From Chryseobacterium gleum (GTDB lineage: Bacteria; Bacteroidota; Bacteroidia; Flavobacteriales_D; Crocinitomicaceae): a stretch of 64,000 bases of DNA. Numbering within the stretch: the first letter of the stretch is position 1; every line of letters starts with the position of its first letter. This document shows positions 36,641-46,583 of the stretch, piece by piece. Under the pieces are notes generated by a model, which was given only the letters and a program-made list of their open reading frames with translations, did no database searches and had not been told where the DNA came from. The stretch covers positions 62,001-126,000 of the forward strand of contig CAMDFX010000003.1 in assembly GCA_945897805.1 (NCBI GenBank), in the 5' to 3' direction. The position numbers were made by a program, and so were the translations under genes.

Positions 36641-37189
36641 TTAAAATGGACTATTAAAGTCTTTAAATGAACTTAAATTTTTGTCTTTTTCAGAAAGTTG
36701 AAGCAATTCAATATCGATATTCCAATCAATGTTCAATGTTTCGTCATTCCACAGAATGCCAGAATCATGCGTCGGAGCATATAGATTGTCGACTTTATAA
36801 CTGAAAATAGCAGTTTCACTTAAAACAACAAATCCATGCGCAAATCCTCTTGGAACAAAAAATTGCTTTTTATTTTCGCCTGACAATAAAATTGAATAAT
36901 GTTTACCATAGGTTTTTGAATCTTTTCTCAAATCTACGGCAACATCCAATACTTCGCCTTCAATAACCCTAACCAATTTTGCTTGCTGATAGGGTGGAAG
37001 TTGAAAATGTAATCCTCTTAAAACTCCTTTGGAAGATTTTGATTCATTGTCTTGAATGAACTCAGTTTCTGTCACACTTGAATTAAATGTATTTTTTTGG
37101 AACGTTTCCATGAAATATCCGCGAGAATCACCAAAAACTTTTGGTTCAATTATTACCAATCCTTCAATATTTGTTTCTGTTATTTTCAC
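36641..37189 (-). CDS. rfbC: dTDP-4-dehydrorhamnose 3,5-epimerase RfbC
   Basis: 182 residues, the standard length. Cupin-type epimerase with SRGYFMETF, the catalytic His in GVLRGLHFQ (His61), [14 protein letters not shown]-like and [14 protein letters not shown], and the tyrosine-bearing [10 protein letters not shown]. Overlaps rfbA by 4 bases. Confidence 0.95.
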   Translation of the reverse strand: MKITETNIEGLVIIEPKVFGDSRGYFMETFQKNTFNSSVTETEFIQDNESKSSKGVLRGLHFQLPPYQQAKLVRVIEGEVLDVAVDLRKDSKTYGKHYSILLSGENKKQFFVPRGFAHGFVVLSETAIFSYKVDNLYAPTHDSGILWNDETLNIDWNIDIELLQLSEKDKNLSSFKDFNSPF

Positions 37190-38061
37190 TTGGAAACTTT
37201 TTTAATTAAATATTGTCCGTAACCTGTCTTTGCTAATGGTTTCGCTAGTTCTAAAACTTTCTCTTTTGAAATAAATCCTTGATCGAAAGCAATTTCCTCT
37301 AAACAAGCAACTTTCAAACCTTGTCTATTTTCAATTGTTTGAATGAAACTACTTGCTTCAAGTAAAGAATCGTGTGTTCCAGTATCTAACCATGCGAAAC
37401 CTCTTCCCATTAATTCTACTTTCAAATTTTCTTTTGAAAGAAAGACTTCATTTACAGTTGTGATTTCAAGTTCTCCACGATCAGATGGTTTGATGGATTT
37501 TGCGATTTCAATTACTGCATTTGGGTAAAAATATAGACCAACGACAGCATAATTTGATTTAGGAGAAATAGGCTTTTCTTCAATAGAAACTACTTTCCCT
37601 GTGTCATCAAATTCTGCGACACCGTATCGCTCTGGATCGTTCACATAATATCCAAAAACCGTTGCATTTTCTTTGTCAGACACATTTGATTTTGCAGATT
37701 TAAGTAATTCAGTTAGTCCGTGACCGTAAAAGATATTGTCACCTAAAACCAAACAAACATCATCATCTCCAATAAATTCTTCACCCAAAATGAATGCTTG
37801 AGCGAGCCCATCAGGACTTGGTTGCACTTTATAAGTGAATTGCACACCAAAATCACTACCATCTCCCAATAATTTTTCAAAATTCGGAAGATCTTGGGGT
37901 GTTGAAATAATCAAAATCTCTCTTATTCCAGCCAACATCAAAACAGATATTGGATAATAAATCATTGGTTTATCATAAATTGGAAGTAACTGCTTTGAAA
38001 CTCCTTTTGTGATTGGAAACAAACGTGTGCCTGAACCACCAGCTAAAACTATACCTTTCAT
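37186..38061 (-). CDS. rfbA: Glucose-1-phosphate thymidylyltransferase RfbA
   Basis: 291 residues. Makes dTDP-glucose, the first step to dTDP-rhamnose. [20 protein letters not shown] nucleotide loop, [17 protein letters not shown] metal Asp region, [19 protein letters not shown]. rfbB, the 4,6-dehydratase of the pathway, is not present anywhere in the locus, so it must be supplied from elsewhere or by another dehydratase. Overlaps cysQ by 4 bases. Confidence 0.95.
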   Translation of the reverse strand: MKGIVLAGGSGTRLFPITKGVSKQLLPIYDKPMIYYPISVLMLAGIREILIISTPQDLPNFEKLLGDGSDFGVQFTYKVQPSPDGLAQAFILGEEFIGDDDVCLVLGDNIFYGHGLTELLKSAKSNVSDKENATVFGYYVNDPERYGVAEFDDTGKVVSIEEKPISPKSNYAVVGLYFYPNAVIEIAKSIKPSDRGELEITTVNEVFLSKENLKVELMGRGFAWLDTGTHDSLLEASSFIQTIENRQGLKVACLEEIAFDQGFISKEKVLELAKPLAKTGYGQYLIKKVSK

Positions 38062-38852
38062 CTTACTAAGAACCAGTTGTTTAACAAATTATCCCTATTA
38101 TAAAGCATTTCTTTTTGAGTTGACCAATCGATCACCTCAAAACCAGCATGCATGCAAATAGCTTGTCCAGCAGCTGTATCCCATTCCATTGTAGGAGCAA
38201 AACGAGGATAGCAATCTGCTTTTCCTTCGGCCACCATGCAAAGTTTTAATGAACTTCCCCTCGAAATCAATTCAACCTTTCCGTGGGTTTTTTCAAGTTC
38301 TTTAACATAGTCTTCTGTTTCGACAGACATGTGAGATTTACTGGCAACTACTGTGAAAGCTTCTTTTTTTGTTTCAATAGGAAGTTTTACGGCATTTGTT
38401 TGTAAATACTGGAAATCATCTGAATGAGAGGTAGTAATTACTTTGAATGCACCACCGTCTTTCGTTGAGAAAAACAATTCATTTAAAACAGGAGTATAGA
38501 TCACACCTAAAACGGGAATTTGATTTTCAATCAAAGCAATATTAACTGTGAAGTCTCCATTTCTTTTTATAAATTCTTTTGTTCCGTCTATTGGGTCAAC
38601 TATCCAAAGTTGTTTCCAATACTTTCTATCTTCGTAAGGAATATTTTTCCCTTCTTCAGATAAAATTGGGATATTTGTTGTAAGTAAATGACTTTCAATA
38701 ATATTATGAGAAGCAACGTCAGCTTTTGTTAGTGGGGAATTATCACTTTTAAAATCAACACCAAAATCTTCGGTTTCGTAGATTTCCATAATTTTTTCAC
38801 CTGCTTCAAGAGCAGCTGTAATCGCAACTTTCAATAAATTTAAATCTGACAT
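38058..38852 (-). CDS. cysQ: 3'(2'),5'-bisphosphate nucleotidase CysQ
   Basis: 264 residues. Hydrolyses PAP, the by-product of every sulfotransferase reaction, to AMP, which prevents product inhibition. Inositol-monophosphatase fold: DNSPLTKAD, metal-binding [26 protein letters not shown] and WDTAAGQAI. Its position right after cysN and among sulfotransferases supports PAP recycling. A truncated, diverged second copy lies at 47776-48129. Confidence 0.93.
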   Translation of the reverse strand: MSDLNLLKVAITAALEAGEKIMEIYETEDFGVDFKSDNSPLTKADVASHNIIESHLLTTNIPILSEEGKNIPYEDRKYWKQLWIVDPIDGTKEFIKRNGDFTVNIALIENQIPVLGVIYTPVLNELFFSTKDGGAFKVITTSHSDDFQYLQTNAVKLPIETKKEAFTVVASKSHMSVETEDYVKELEKTHGKVELISRGSSLKLCMVAEGKADCYPRFAPTMEWDTAAGQAICMHAGFEVIDWSTQKEMLYNRDNLLNNWFLVR

Positions 38853-38878
38853 ATATAAAATATTAAGTTGTTTGATTA

Positions 38879-40135
38879 TCAGATTACCATTCCTGCAGCA
38901 ACTGTTTCATTGGTGGCATCATCAATAAGAATGATACTTCCAGTCATGCGATTATCTCTATATTCGTCTATCATTAATGGTTTTGTCGTGCGAATTTTTA
39001 CTCTACAAATGTCATTCATATTGATAGTTTTATCCTCGTTATTTCTTTCGATGGCATTGATATCCATTTTGTAAACAACTTCCTTGATAATCGCTTTTTG
39101 ATCGTTAGTTGTATGTTTTATTGAATATTTTGCTCCAGGTCTTGCGGAATTGTTATTCAACCAGCAAAGCATTACATCAAATTCTTGTGAGCAAGTTGGT
39201 TGATTATTAGTTCTCACAATCATGTCCCCTCTGCTGATGTCAATATCACTTTCTAAAGTAATGGAAACTGACATTGGAGCAAAAGCTTCTTGATAGGTTG
39301 TTTCAAAACAATCAATGGTTTTTATTTTTGACGTAAATCCTGAAGGAAGAACGGTAATATCGTCACCAACTCTTAAAATACCACTTTCCAATCTACCAGC
39401 ATAACCTCTGTAATCTCTGTGTTCTTCGGATTGCGGACGAATGACAGTTTGAACTGGGAAGCGCGCGTCAATTTTGTTGATATCACTGCTAATGTGCAAT
39501 GTTTCCAAAGTATGCAACATTGGCGCACCACTGAACCACGGCATATTTTCAGATCTATTCACAACGTTGTCTCCATCTAGAGCACTAATTGGAATAAAAT
39601 GTACGTCTTTAATCATCAATTTAGAGGAAATAACCTCAAATTCTTCAACGATTTCATTGAATCTTTTTTCGCTATATTCGACTAGATCCATTTTATTTAC
39701 ACACACAATTATGTGAGGAATTTGGAGTAAAGATGCAATAAAAGAGTGTCGTTTAGTTTGCTCAATAACTCCGTTTCTTGCATCGATTAATATTATTGCG
39801 GCATTTGCTGTAGATGCCCCCGTAACCATGTTTCTAGTATATTGAATATGTCCAGGAGTATCAGCAATGATAAACTTACGTTTTGGCGTTGTAAAATATC
39901 TATACGCTACATCAATCGTAATTCCTTGTTCACGTTCATCTCTTAAACCATCAGTAAAAAGAGCTAAATCAACACCTTCGTGTCCTTTTCTTTTTGACGT
40001 TGATTCGATTGAAGACAATTGGTCTTCAAAAATTGACTTAGAGTCATACAGTAATCTTCCAATAAGGGTACTTTTACCATCATCAACACTTCCTGCAGTG
40101 GTAAAACGTAATAATTGATTGTTATCTAATTCCAT
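38879..40135 (-). CDS. cysN: Sulfate adenylyltransferase subunit 1 CysN
   Basis: 418 residues. GTPase subunit of ATP sulfurylase: GSVDDGKST (15-23), the IADTPGH switch II, NKMD in VCVNKMD, then EF-Tu-like domains 2 and 3. GTP hydrolysis drives CysD to make APS. There is no APS-kinase domain at its C-terminus, unlike CysNC fusions; the kinase is the separate cysC. Confidence 0.94.
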   Translation of the reverse strand: MELDNNQLLRFTTAGSVDDGKSTLIGRLLYDSKSIFEDQLSSIESTSKRKGHEGVDLALFTDGLRDEREQGITIDVAYRYFTTPKRKFIIADTPGHIQYTRNMVTGASTANAAIILIDARNGVIEQTKRHSFIASLLQIPHIIVCVNKMDLVEYSEKRFNEIVEEFEVISSKLMIKDVHFIPISALDGDNVVNRSENMPWFSGAPMLHTLETLHISSDINKIDARFPVQTVIRPQSEEHRDYRGYAGRLESGILRVGDDITVLPSGFTSKIKTIDCFETTYQEAFAPMSVSITLESDIDISRGDMIVRTNNQPTCSQEFDVMLCWLNNNSARPGAKYSIKHTTNDQKAIIKEVVYKMDINAIERNNEDKTINMNDICRVKIRTTKPLMIDEYRDNRMTGSIILIDDATNETVAAGMVI

Positions 40136-40164
40136 AATCTTTTTTATTTCAATTATTTGATTAA

Positions 40165-41070
40165 TTAAAAATATCCTTCGCGTTTTCTATCTTCCATAGC
40201 GCTTTCAGATCTTTTGTCATCAGATCTATTTCCTCGTTCTGTTAATCTCATTGTACTAACTTCATCAACGATTTTTTCAAGTGTGTCTGCATCAGATTCT
40301 ATACCACCAGTAATTGTAATATCACCTAAAGTTCTGAATCTGATTCTTTTTGTTGAGACCATTTCATTAGCATCTAGTTTGATATGTTCTGAAAGCGGAA
40401 TCCATGCATCATCTCGCCAAATAACTTCTCTTTCGTGGGCAAAATAAAGTGATGGAATTGCTAATTGTTCGCGGTTGATATAATTCCAAACATCCATTTC
40501 AGTCCAATTTGAAATAGGGAAAGCTCTGAAATGTTCTCCTTTGAATTGTTTTCCATTAAACAAATTCCACAATTCTGGTCTTTGATTCTTTGGATCCCAC
40601 TGACCAAATTCGTCTCTGTGTGAGAAAAAACGCTCTTTGGCTCTTGCTTTTTCTTCGTCTCTTCTACCACCACCAATGGCGCAGTCGATTTTATATCTTT
40701 CAACTGTATCAAGCAAAGTCGTAATTTGAAGTACATTTCTTGATGCATTTTTTCCTTTTTCCTCTGCAACTCTTCCATCATCAATTGAATCTTGCACTGA
40801 CCCAACTAAAAGTTGAACGCCCAAAGAATTTACCAATTTATCTCTAAATTCTATAGTTTCAGGGAAATTATGTCCTGTGTCAACATGCAACAATGCAAAA
40901 GGCATTTTAGCAGGAGCAAAAGCTTTTTGTGCTAAATAAGTAACGACAATTGAATCCTTTCCTCCTGAAAATAAGATGACAGGATTTTCAAATTGTGCTG
41001 CAACCTCTCTCAAGACGAAGATTGCTTCTGACTCTAATTCGTCAAGATAATTCAAATAGTATTTATTCAT
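40165..41070 (-). CDS. cysD: Sulfate adenylyltransferase subunit 2 CysD
   Basis: 301 residues, full length. PP-loop ATP pyrophosphatase that forms APS from sulfate and ATP: SGGKDS (35-40), LLHVDTGHNFPETIEFRD, IGGGRRDEEKARAKERFFS and the C-terminal RGNRSDDKRSESAMEDRKREGYF. Overlaps cysC by 8 bases. Confidence 0.95.
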   Translation of the reverse strand: MNKYYLNYLDELESEAIFVLREVAAQFENPVILFSGGKDSIVVTYLAQKAFAPAKMPFALLHVDTGHNFPETIEFRDKLVNSLGVQLLVGSVQDSIDDGRVAEEKGKNASRNVLQITTLLDTVERYKIDCAIGGGRRDEEKARAKERFFSHRDEFGQWDPKNQRPELWNLFNGKQFKGEHFRAFPISNWTEMDVWNYINREQLAIPSLYFAHEREVIWRDDAWIPLSEHIKLDANEMVSTKRIRFRTLGDITITGGIESDADTLEKIVDEVSTMRLTERGNRSDDKRSESAMEDRKREGYF

Positions 41071-41683
41071 GGTTCAAAGAAATTTTAATTTTAATATATT
41101 CGGTGATAATTTCTACTGCTTTTTCGACAGATGTATTTTCGGTATTTATTTCTAAATGTGGGTTTTCAGGTGCTTCGTATGGAGAACTTATTCCTGTAAA
41201 GTTTGGAATTTCACCTTTTCTTGCTTTTGCATATAAACCTTTTACATCTCTTCTTTCACATTCTTCTAGTGTAGTGTTTACAAAGATTTCGATAAAATTT
41301 TCAGCGCCTACAATTTTTTCAATCAATGCACGATCCGCTTTCAATGGTGAAACAAATGCTGCAAGTGTTACTAAACCAGCATCTACCATTAATTTTGATA
41401 CTTCGCCAATTCTTCTTAGATTTTCATTTCTATCTTCAGCTGAAAATCCCAAATCTGTATTTAATCCTAAACGCATATTGTCACCATCTAAAGTGTACGT
41501 TTGAAGATTTTGAGCGTGTAAAACTTGTTCTAACTTGCTTGCGATTGTTGATTTTCCAGAGCCGGACAGGCCTGTAAACAAAATCATTAAAGATGAATGA
41601 TTGTTCTTTTTATTCCTATTTTGCTTGTTAACAGAATAGTCTTGGTTGTAAACATTGTTAGGATTTACGTTTTCGATTTTCAT
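41063..41683 (-). CDS. cysC: Adenylyl-sulfate kinase CysC
   Basis: 206 residues from ATG 41683; the frame extends to 41734, but that start would overlap the upstream gene by 41 bases. Phosphorylates APS to PAPS. Walker A GLSGSGKST (38-46), DGDNMRLGLNTDLGFS substrate site, FVSPLKADR and the lid KGLYAKARKGEIPNFTGISSPYE. PAPS is the donor for all three sulfotransferases in the locus. Confidence 0.94.
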   Translation of the reverse strand: MKIENVNPNNVYNQDYSVNKQNRNKKNNHSSLMILFTGLSGSGKSTIASKLEQVLHAQNLQTYTLDGDNMRLGLNTDLGFSAEDRNENLRRIGEVSKLMVDAGLVTLAAFVSPLKADRALIEKIVGAENFIEIFVNTTLEECERRDVKGLYAKARKGEIPNFTGISSPYEAPENPHLEINTENTSVEKAVEIITEYIKIKISLNHE

Positions 41684-41693
41684 TTTGTCAAAA

Positions 41694-42137
41694 CTATTTA
41701 TTGTTCTTTTTTTCTGTGGATTCAGATTCTTCAATAATTAAACCATAGTCACTTCTATACCAAACTCTTTCGTGAAGGTAGTAGAGTCCCATTTTGGTAA
41801 CTAGTTCAAGTCCACCAATTTTTAATCCTGTCATTGGATTTCCGGATATAATCCAACCCATCATCATAGTATCCATTGTACCTACAATTCTCCAAGAAAT
41901 TGTTTTAATTGCATGGCGGACTTTACTAGATGCTGCTTGCAGCATGGAAGTTTTATACCATAATCTTTCGTGCAGGTAGTAAAGAAGTAATTTAGAAAAA
42001 ACTTCAGCACCGCCAATTGCTGCGCCAATTCTTAAATCTCCTGAAACGAGCCAAGAAAGTAGGATAGTATCTGCAGTGCCAACCGCTCTCCAAGTAAAGG
42101 TTTTGGCAATGTGTCGTTTTCGGGTAAAATGTTTCAT
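41694..42137 (-). CDS. Tandem DUF2061 membrane protein
   Basis: 147 residues from ATG 42137 (MKHFTRKRH...). Two DUF2061 units repeat the pattern RHxxKTxxWRxVGTxDTxxxxWxxSGxxxxGxxIGGxExxxKxxLYYLHERxWY. Each unit has two short membrane helices. Function unknown. Its place directly before cysC, which I recall as recurrent in this phylum, suggests a role in sulfate supply or in the sulfation machinery; that is inference. Confidence 0.85.
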   Translation of the reverse strand: MKHFTRKRHIAKTFTWRAVGTADTILLSWLVSGDLRIGAAIGGAEVFSKLLLYYLHERLWYKTSMLQAASSKVRHAIKTISWRIVGTMDTMMMGWIISGNPMTGLKIGGLELVTKMGLYYLHERVWYRSDYGLIIEESESTEKKNNK

Positions 42138-42156
42138 TCGTATTTTTTTTTCAATC

Positions 42157-42513
42157 CTATTTTCTAGAATAATCGTCTTCAATTCTTACAATGTCGTCTT
42201 CGCCAAAATAATCCCCTGTTTGAACCTCTATAAATATTAGAAGTTCAGCTCCCATATTGGCGACACGATGTTTTGCACTCAATGGAATAATGGCAGTTTC
42301 ACCAACAGTGTATATTTTATCAACGCCATCAAGAGTTACAGTTGCTTCACCCTGAACAATTGTCCACGCTTCGGCTCTTTTAAAGTGATATTGGTAGCTT
42401 AATCTTTGATTTGATTCAACTTCAATTCTTTTAACCTTGTAATTTGGTTCGTCATGGAGGACAAAATATCTTCCCCAAGGTCTTTCATCTGTTTCAATAA
42501 ATTGGAAACTCAT
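42157..42513 (-). CDS. Cupin protein, mannose-6-phosphate isomerase type II-like
   Basis: 118 residues, a single cupin: ERPWGRYFVLHDEPNYKVKRIEVESNQRLSYQYHFKRAEAW (in part) with the metal histidine and Glu, then GEATVTLDG and IPLSAKHRV. Matches the C-terminal isomerase domain of bifunctional ManC/AlgA, without the guanylyltransferase domain. May isomerise a sugar phosphate together with the neighbouring Pgi, but the exact substrate is open. Confidence 0.78.
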   Translation of the reverse strand: MSFQFIETDERPWGRYFVLHDEPNYKVKRIEVESNQRLSYQYHFKRAEAWTIVQGEATVTLDGVDKIYTVGETAIIPLSAKHRVANMGAELLIFIEVQTGDYFGEDDIVRIEDDYSRK

Positions 42514-42526
42514 TTTTTCATTTTAT

Positions 42527-43807
42527 TTATAATACACCATCTACATTTTTACCTAAAACACCTTTAACGTCATATATTACATGCGTATCGTTTAATATTT
42601 CTGTAAAATCCATTTTCAAAAATTCATTGTGCGAAACCCCTAATACAACCGCATCAAATTGTTGATGTGGAATATTGATTGAAGTTTCTAGGCCATATTC
42701 GTGTTTTACTTCAGCAGGATTTGCCCAAGGGTCATAAATTGAAACTGTTATACCGTACGAAGCCAACGAACTAATTACATCTACAATTTTCGTGTTTCTA
42801 ACATCAGGACAATTTTCTTTGAAAGTAATTCCGAGCATCAAAATTTCAGCACCTAAAATTGAAATTCCTTTCTTGATCATTAATTTAACAACCTGAGATG
42901 CAACATATTCTCCCATGCTGTCATTCATTCGTCTTCCAGCCAAAATGATTTCAGGATTGTACCCTTTTTCTTGTGCTTTTTGAGCTAAATAATATGGATC
43001 AACACCAATGCAATGTCCACCAACTAAACCTGGTTTGAAAGGTAAAAAGTTCCATTTCGTTCCTGCTGCTGCCAAAACATCATGTGTATTGATGTCTAAT
43101 AAATTGAAAATTTTAGCCAATTCATTGACAAATGCAATATTGATATCTCTTTGAGAATTCTCAATTACTTTTGCAGCTTCAGCAACTCTAATAGTAGGAG
43201 CAAGGTGCGTTCCTGCTGTGATCACACTTTTGTAAAGTGCATCTACTTTTAATCCGATTTCTGGCGTGGATCCTGAAGTGACTTTTAATATTTTCTCAAC
43301 AGTATGTTCTTTATCTCCTGGATTGATTCTTTCTGGCGAATAACCTGCAAAAAAGTCAATATTAAATTTTAATCCACTTATTTTTTCCAATACAGGCGCA
43401 CATTCTTCTTCCGTTACACCAGGGTAAACAGTAGATTCATAAATGACAATGTCTCCTTTTTTCAAGACTTTCCCAACCGTTTCACTCGCTCTATATAAGG
43501 GCGTTAAATCTGGTTTATTATGTTTATCTACAGGAGTAGGAACAGTTACAATAAAATAATTTGAATCTTTGATATCATCCAAATTTGAACTACAAAAAAG
43601 ACCTTTCTCCATTTTGGAAGTTCCTGTTAAAACAGCTTTTAAAATATCATCTTCAACCTCTAAGGTTGCATCATGCCCGGAATTTAATTCAGCAATTCTT
43701 CCTTGATTGATATCGAAACCAATGACTGGGTATTTGGTAGCTAAAAGTCTCGCCAATGGCAATCCAACATAACCTAGTCCTACAATTGCAATCTTATCAT
43801 TCATCAT
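42527..43807 (-). CDS. UDP-HexNAc 6-dehydrogenase (WbpA/TviB-like)
   Basis: 426 residues. Oxidises the C6 of a UDP-sugar to an acid in two NAD steps. Rossmann loop IVGLGYVGLPLA (8-19), STVYPGVTEE, the active-site KPGLVGGHCIGVDPYYL with nucleophile Cys266, and MLGITFKENCPDVRNTKI. The length and motif set fit the WbpA/TviB group acting on UDP-GlcNAc rather than UDP-glucose. With the WbpP-like epimerase two genes upstream this predicts UDP-GalNAc-uronic acid. Confidence 0.85.
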   Translation of the reverse strand: MMNDKIAIVGLGYVGLPLARLLATKYPVIGFDINQGRIAELNSGHDATLEVEDDILKAVLTGTSKMEKGLFCSSNLDDIKDSNYFIVTVPTPVDKHNKPDLTPLYRASETVGKVLKKGDIVIYESTVYPGVTEEECAPVLEKISGLKFNIDFFAGYSPERINPGDKEHTVEKILKVTSGSTPEIGLKVDALYKSVITAGTHLAPTIRVAEAAKVIENSQRDINIAFVNELAKIFNLLDINTHDVLAAAGTKWNFLPFKPGLVGGHCIGVDPYYLAQKAQEKGYNPEIILAGRRMNDSMGEYVASQVVKLMIKKGISILGAEILMLGITFKENCPDVRNTKIVDVISSLASYGITVSIYDPWANPAEVKHEYGLETSINIPHQQFDAVVLGVSHNEFLKMDFTEILNDTHVIYDVKGVLGKNVDGVL

Positions 43808-43808
43808 T

Positions 43809-45476
43809 TTAAATTGTCTTTTCTTTAAAGTAATTGATCAATCCATTTGTTGAGGAACTATATGTATTTGTTTCCTCTCTTTTTAACAATTCCGGTAGGA
43901 TAGACGTCGATAATTCTTTACCTAATTCTACTCCCCATTGGTCAAAGCTATAAATATTCCAGATAATTCCTTGTATAAAAATTTTGTGTTCGTAAAAAAC
44001 AGTCAGTTTCCCTAGGTTATAAGGGTCAATTTTTTTTATTAATATTGAATTTGATGGCTTATTTCCTTCAAAAACTTTGAATGGTGCTAATTTTTTAATT
44101 TCGGTTTCTTTAAAACCCTTTTCTCGCAATTCGATTTCAACTTTTTCAAGAGATTTTCCTTCCATCAAAGCCTCTGTTTGAGCAAAAAAGTTTGAAAGTA
44201 ATTTGATATGATGGTCACCAATCGGATTATGTGTTTCCAAAGGTGCGATAAAATCAAGTGGAATCATTGAACTTCCTTGGTGAAACATTTGATGAAAACT
44301 GTGCTGACCATTTGTTCCAGGTTCACCCCAAATTGGAATACCGGTTGTGTAACTTACTTTTTGACCATTTCTATCAATTGTTTTGCCATTACTTTCCATG
44401 AAACCTTGTTGCATGTAGGTAGCAAATTTATGCAAATATTGATCATAGCATAGTATTACCTCACTTTTTGCATTCCAAAAATTGATGTACCAAATACTCA
44501 AAAGCGCCATGATTACAGGAATATTTTTCTCAAAACTTGCATTTTGAAAATGGTCATCTGCTGCTTCTGCGCCTTTGAGAAATTCTTCGAAGTGATCATA
44601 GCCAATTGTCAAAGCAACTGTTAATCCAATCGCTCCATAAACACTAAATCTGCCGCAAACCCAATCCCACATTTCGAAAATGTTGTTTTCATTGATTCCA
44701 AATTCAATGGCTTTTGAAACATTTGAACTGATGGCAACAAAATGATTTTCTATGAATTCACGATTTTCCATTTTTGCCAAAAACCAATCTCTCGCTGAGT
44801 TAGCATTGGTCATTGTTTCTTGTGTTGTAAATGTTTTTGAAGCAATTACAAATAAAGTTTCCTCTGGATTTATATTTTTGAGAATTTCTGCCAAGTTACT
44901 TCCATCAACATTACTGACAAAATGTGCTCGGATATCTTGCTTCCAGTATGTTTTTAAGGCTTCACAAAGCATGTTTGGTCCCAAATCACTGCCACCAATT
45001 CCAATATTGACAATATTTTTGATTTTTTTACCTGTACAACCTAACCATTGGCCTTCATGCAGAGCATTGGAGAAATCTTTGATTTTGTTTCTGACGGCGT
45101 TAATTTCTGATTTAACTTCAACACCATCGATGATAGTCTTTTTAGAGGAGAAATCCCTTAAGCCCACATGAAATACAGCTCTATTTTCAGTTTCATTGAT
45201 TTTTTCTCCCTCAAACATTGCCTTGATTGCTTCATCTAGCTTACATTCCTTGGTTAATTGAATCAATAAATCAAGCGTTTTTTGATTTATTATATTTTTC
45301 GAATAATCAAACAGTATTCCTTCTAATTCAATTTTGAATTTCTGAAATCTGTTTTCATCCACCTCAAAAAAATCTTTCATGCAGGCTGAAGATATTTCAT
45401 CAATCTGGTGACTTTTCAAAAGCGACCAAGCTTTCGTGCTTGTTGGATTTATATTAGGAAACAATATTTTTTTCAA
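43809..45476 (-). CDS. pgi: Glucose-6-phosphate isomerase
   Basis: 555 residues, the long bacterial/eukaryotic type. Interconverts glucose-6-P and fructose-6-P, linking central carbon to hexosamine and hexose precursors. IGIGGSDLGPNM, the GEPGTNGQHSFHQMFHQG region with active-site residues, and SNGKTIDRNGQKV are present. It is unusual for a housekeeping pgi to sit in a polysaccharide operon; a second pgi may exist elsewhere. Overlaps the epimerase gene by 23 bases. Confidence 0.94.
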   Translation of the reverse strand: MKKILFPNINPTSTKAWSLLKSHQIDEISSACMKDFFEVDENRFQKFKIELEGILFDYSKNIINQKTLDLLIQLTKECKLDEAIKAMFEGEKINETENRAVFHVGLRDFSSKKTIIDGVEVKSEINAVRNKIKDFSNALHEGQWLGCTGKKIKNIVNIGIGGSDLGPNMLCEALKTYWKQDIRAHFVSNVDGSNLAEILKNINPEETLFVIASKTFTTQETMTNANSARDWFLAKMENREFIENHFVAISSNVSKAIEFGINENNIFEMWDWVCGRFSVYGAIGLTVALTIGYDHFEEFLKGAEAADDHFQNASFEKNIPVIMALLSIWYINFWNAKSEVILCYDQYLHKFATYMQQGFMESNGKTIDRNGQKVSYTTGIPIWGEPGTNGQHSFHQMFHQGSSMIPLDFIAPLETHNPIGDHHIKLLSNFFAQTEALMEGKSLEKVEIELREKGFKETEIKKLAPFKVFEGNKPSNSILIKKIDPYNLGKLTVFYEHKIFIQGIIWNIYSFDQWGVELGKELSTSILPELLKREETNTYSSSTNGLINYFKEKTI

Positions 45477-46458
45477 TTTGATTATTTAAATTTTCCCAGT
45501 ACCATTGAATAGTTTTGCTAATTCCATTTTTCAAACTAGTTTTTGGATTGTAGCCCAATAACAATTTAGCCTTATCAATACTGGCAATTGAATGAGGAAT
45601 ATCACCAATTCGGCTAGGACCAATAATTGTTTCAATCGTATTAATTTTGGAATCAAATTGTCCTAATTCAAACTTCAAAATATTTACTAATTCTAGCAAA
45701 GTTGTTCTTTCACCAAAAGCGGTGTTGAAAACAGTATTTAAGGCTTCAGGATTTGTAGTATTAATGGCTAATGAATTCATCAAAACAACATTGTCAACAT
45801 GGGTGAAATCTCTTGAAAATTCAACGTTTCCATTGATTACCGGACTTTCATGATTTACCAATTGAATCACAAATTTTGGTATCACGGCTGCATATGCACC
45901 TTTTGGATCTTGTCTTTTGCCAAAGACGTTAAAATAACGCAAGCCGATGGTTTCCATTTCATATAATTTGGAAAAATTTTGGGCATACAATTCATTTACA
46001 TATTTTGTGATGGCATAAGGAGATTGAGGAGTCCCAATAATATCTTCAACTTTAGGCAAAGATTTTGAATCACCATAAGTTGAAGAACTTGCAGCATAAA
46101 TAAAGCGCTTCACTTTTTCATCTCTGCTGGCAATCAACATATTTAAAAAGCCACTGATATTGACTTCATTGGTTGTAATTGGGTCGTTTATAGATCTTGG
46201 CACAGAACCCAAAGCAGCTTGGTGCAAAACATAATCACAATTTTGTACAGCCAACCTGCAAATTTCTAATTCACGTATGTCGCCTTCAATTAATTGAAAA
46301 TTGGGAGCGTTTATAAAGCCATCTAAATTGTGTTTAAATCCAGTTGCGAAATTATCCAAACAGACAACATTAAATCCTTCATTTATAAAATATTCACAAA
46401 GATTAGAGCCAATGAAGCCAGCACCGCCAGTGATGAGTATTTTAGATTTTTTTTCCAT
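45454..46458 (-). CDS. UDP-N-acetylglucosamine 4-epimerase (WbpP/TviC-like)
   Basis: 334 residues, extended SDR. ITGGAGFIGSNL (9-20), HQAALGSVPRSINDP (79-93; this Ser-Val-Pro-Arg segment is typical of the WbpP/TviC branch), catalytic SPYAITKYVNE, and GLRYFNVFGKRQDPKGAYAAVIP. Probably converts UDP-GlcNAc or its uronic acid to the galacto form. It is the first sugar gene after the regulator. Confidence 0.88.
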   Translation of the reverse strand: MEKKSKILITGGAGFIGSNLCEYFINEGFNVVCLDNFATGFKHNLDGFINAPNFQLIEGDIRELEICRLAVQNCDYVLHQAALGSVPRSINDPITTNEVNISGFLNMLIASRDEKVKRFIYAASSSTYGDSKSLPKVEDIIGTPQSPYAITKYVNELYAQNFSKLYEMETIGLRYFNVFGKRQDPKGAYAAVIPKFVIQLVNHESPVINGNVEFSRDFTHVDNVVLMNSLAINTTNPEALNTVFNTAFGERTTLLELVNILKFELGQFDSKINTIETIIGPSRIGDIPHSIASIDKAKLLLGYNPKTSLKNGISKTIQWYWENLNNQIEKNIVS

Positions 46459-46583
46459 TTACAAATTTAAGATTTAATATCATAAATTGCTAACAATTTA
46501 ATACAGCTTCGCCCTTTCACCCCCATGATTTTTTTGAAAACATATGAGCTACAGGTGTTTATAAGAATCTTAATTTTTTTAGT

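Noticed and set aside
40461-40805. Minus-strand open frame of 114 codons
   Set aside because: It is a second frame inside cysD, whose own frame carries all family motifs.
38058-41683. cysC/D/N/Q as the assimilatory sulfate pathway
   Set aside because: No PAPS reductase or sulfite reductase gene is present, while three sulfotransferases are; assimilation elsewhere in the genome cannot be ruled out.
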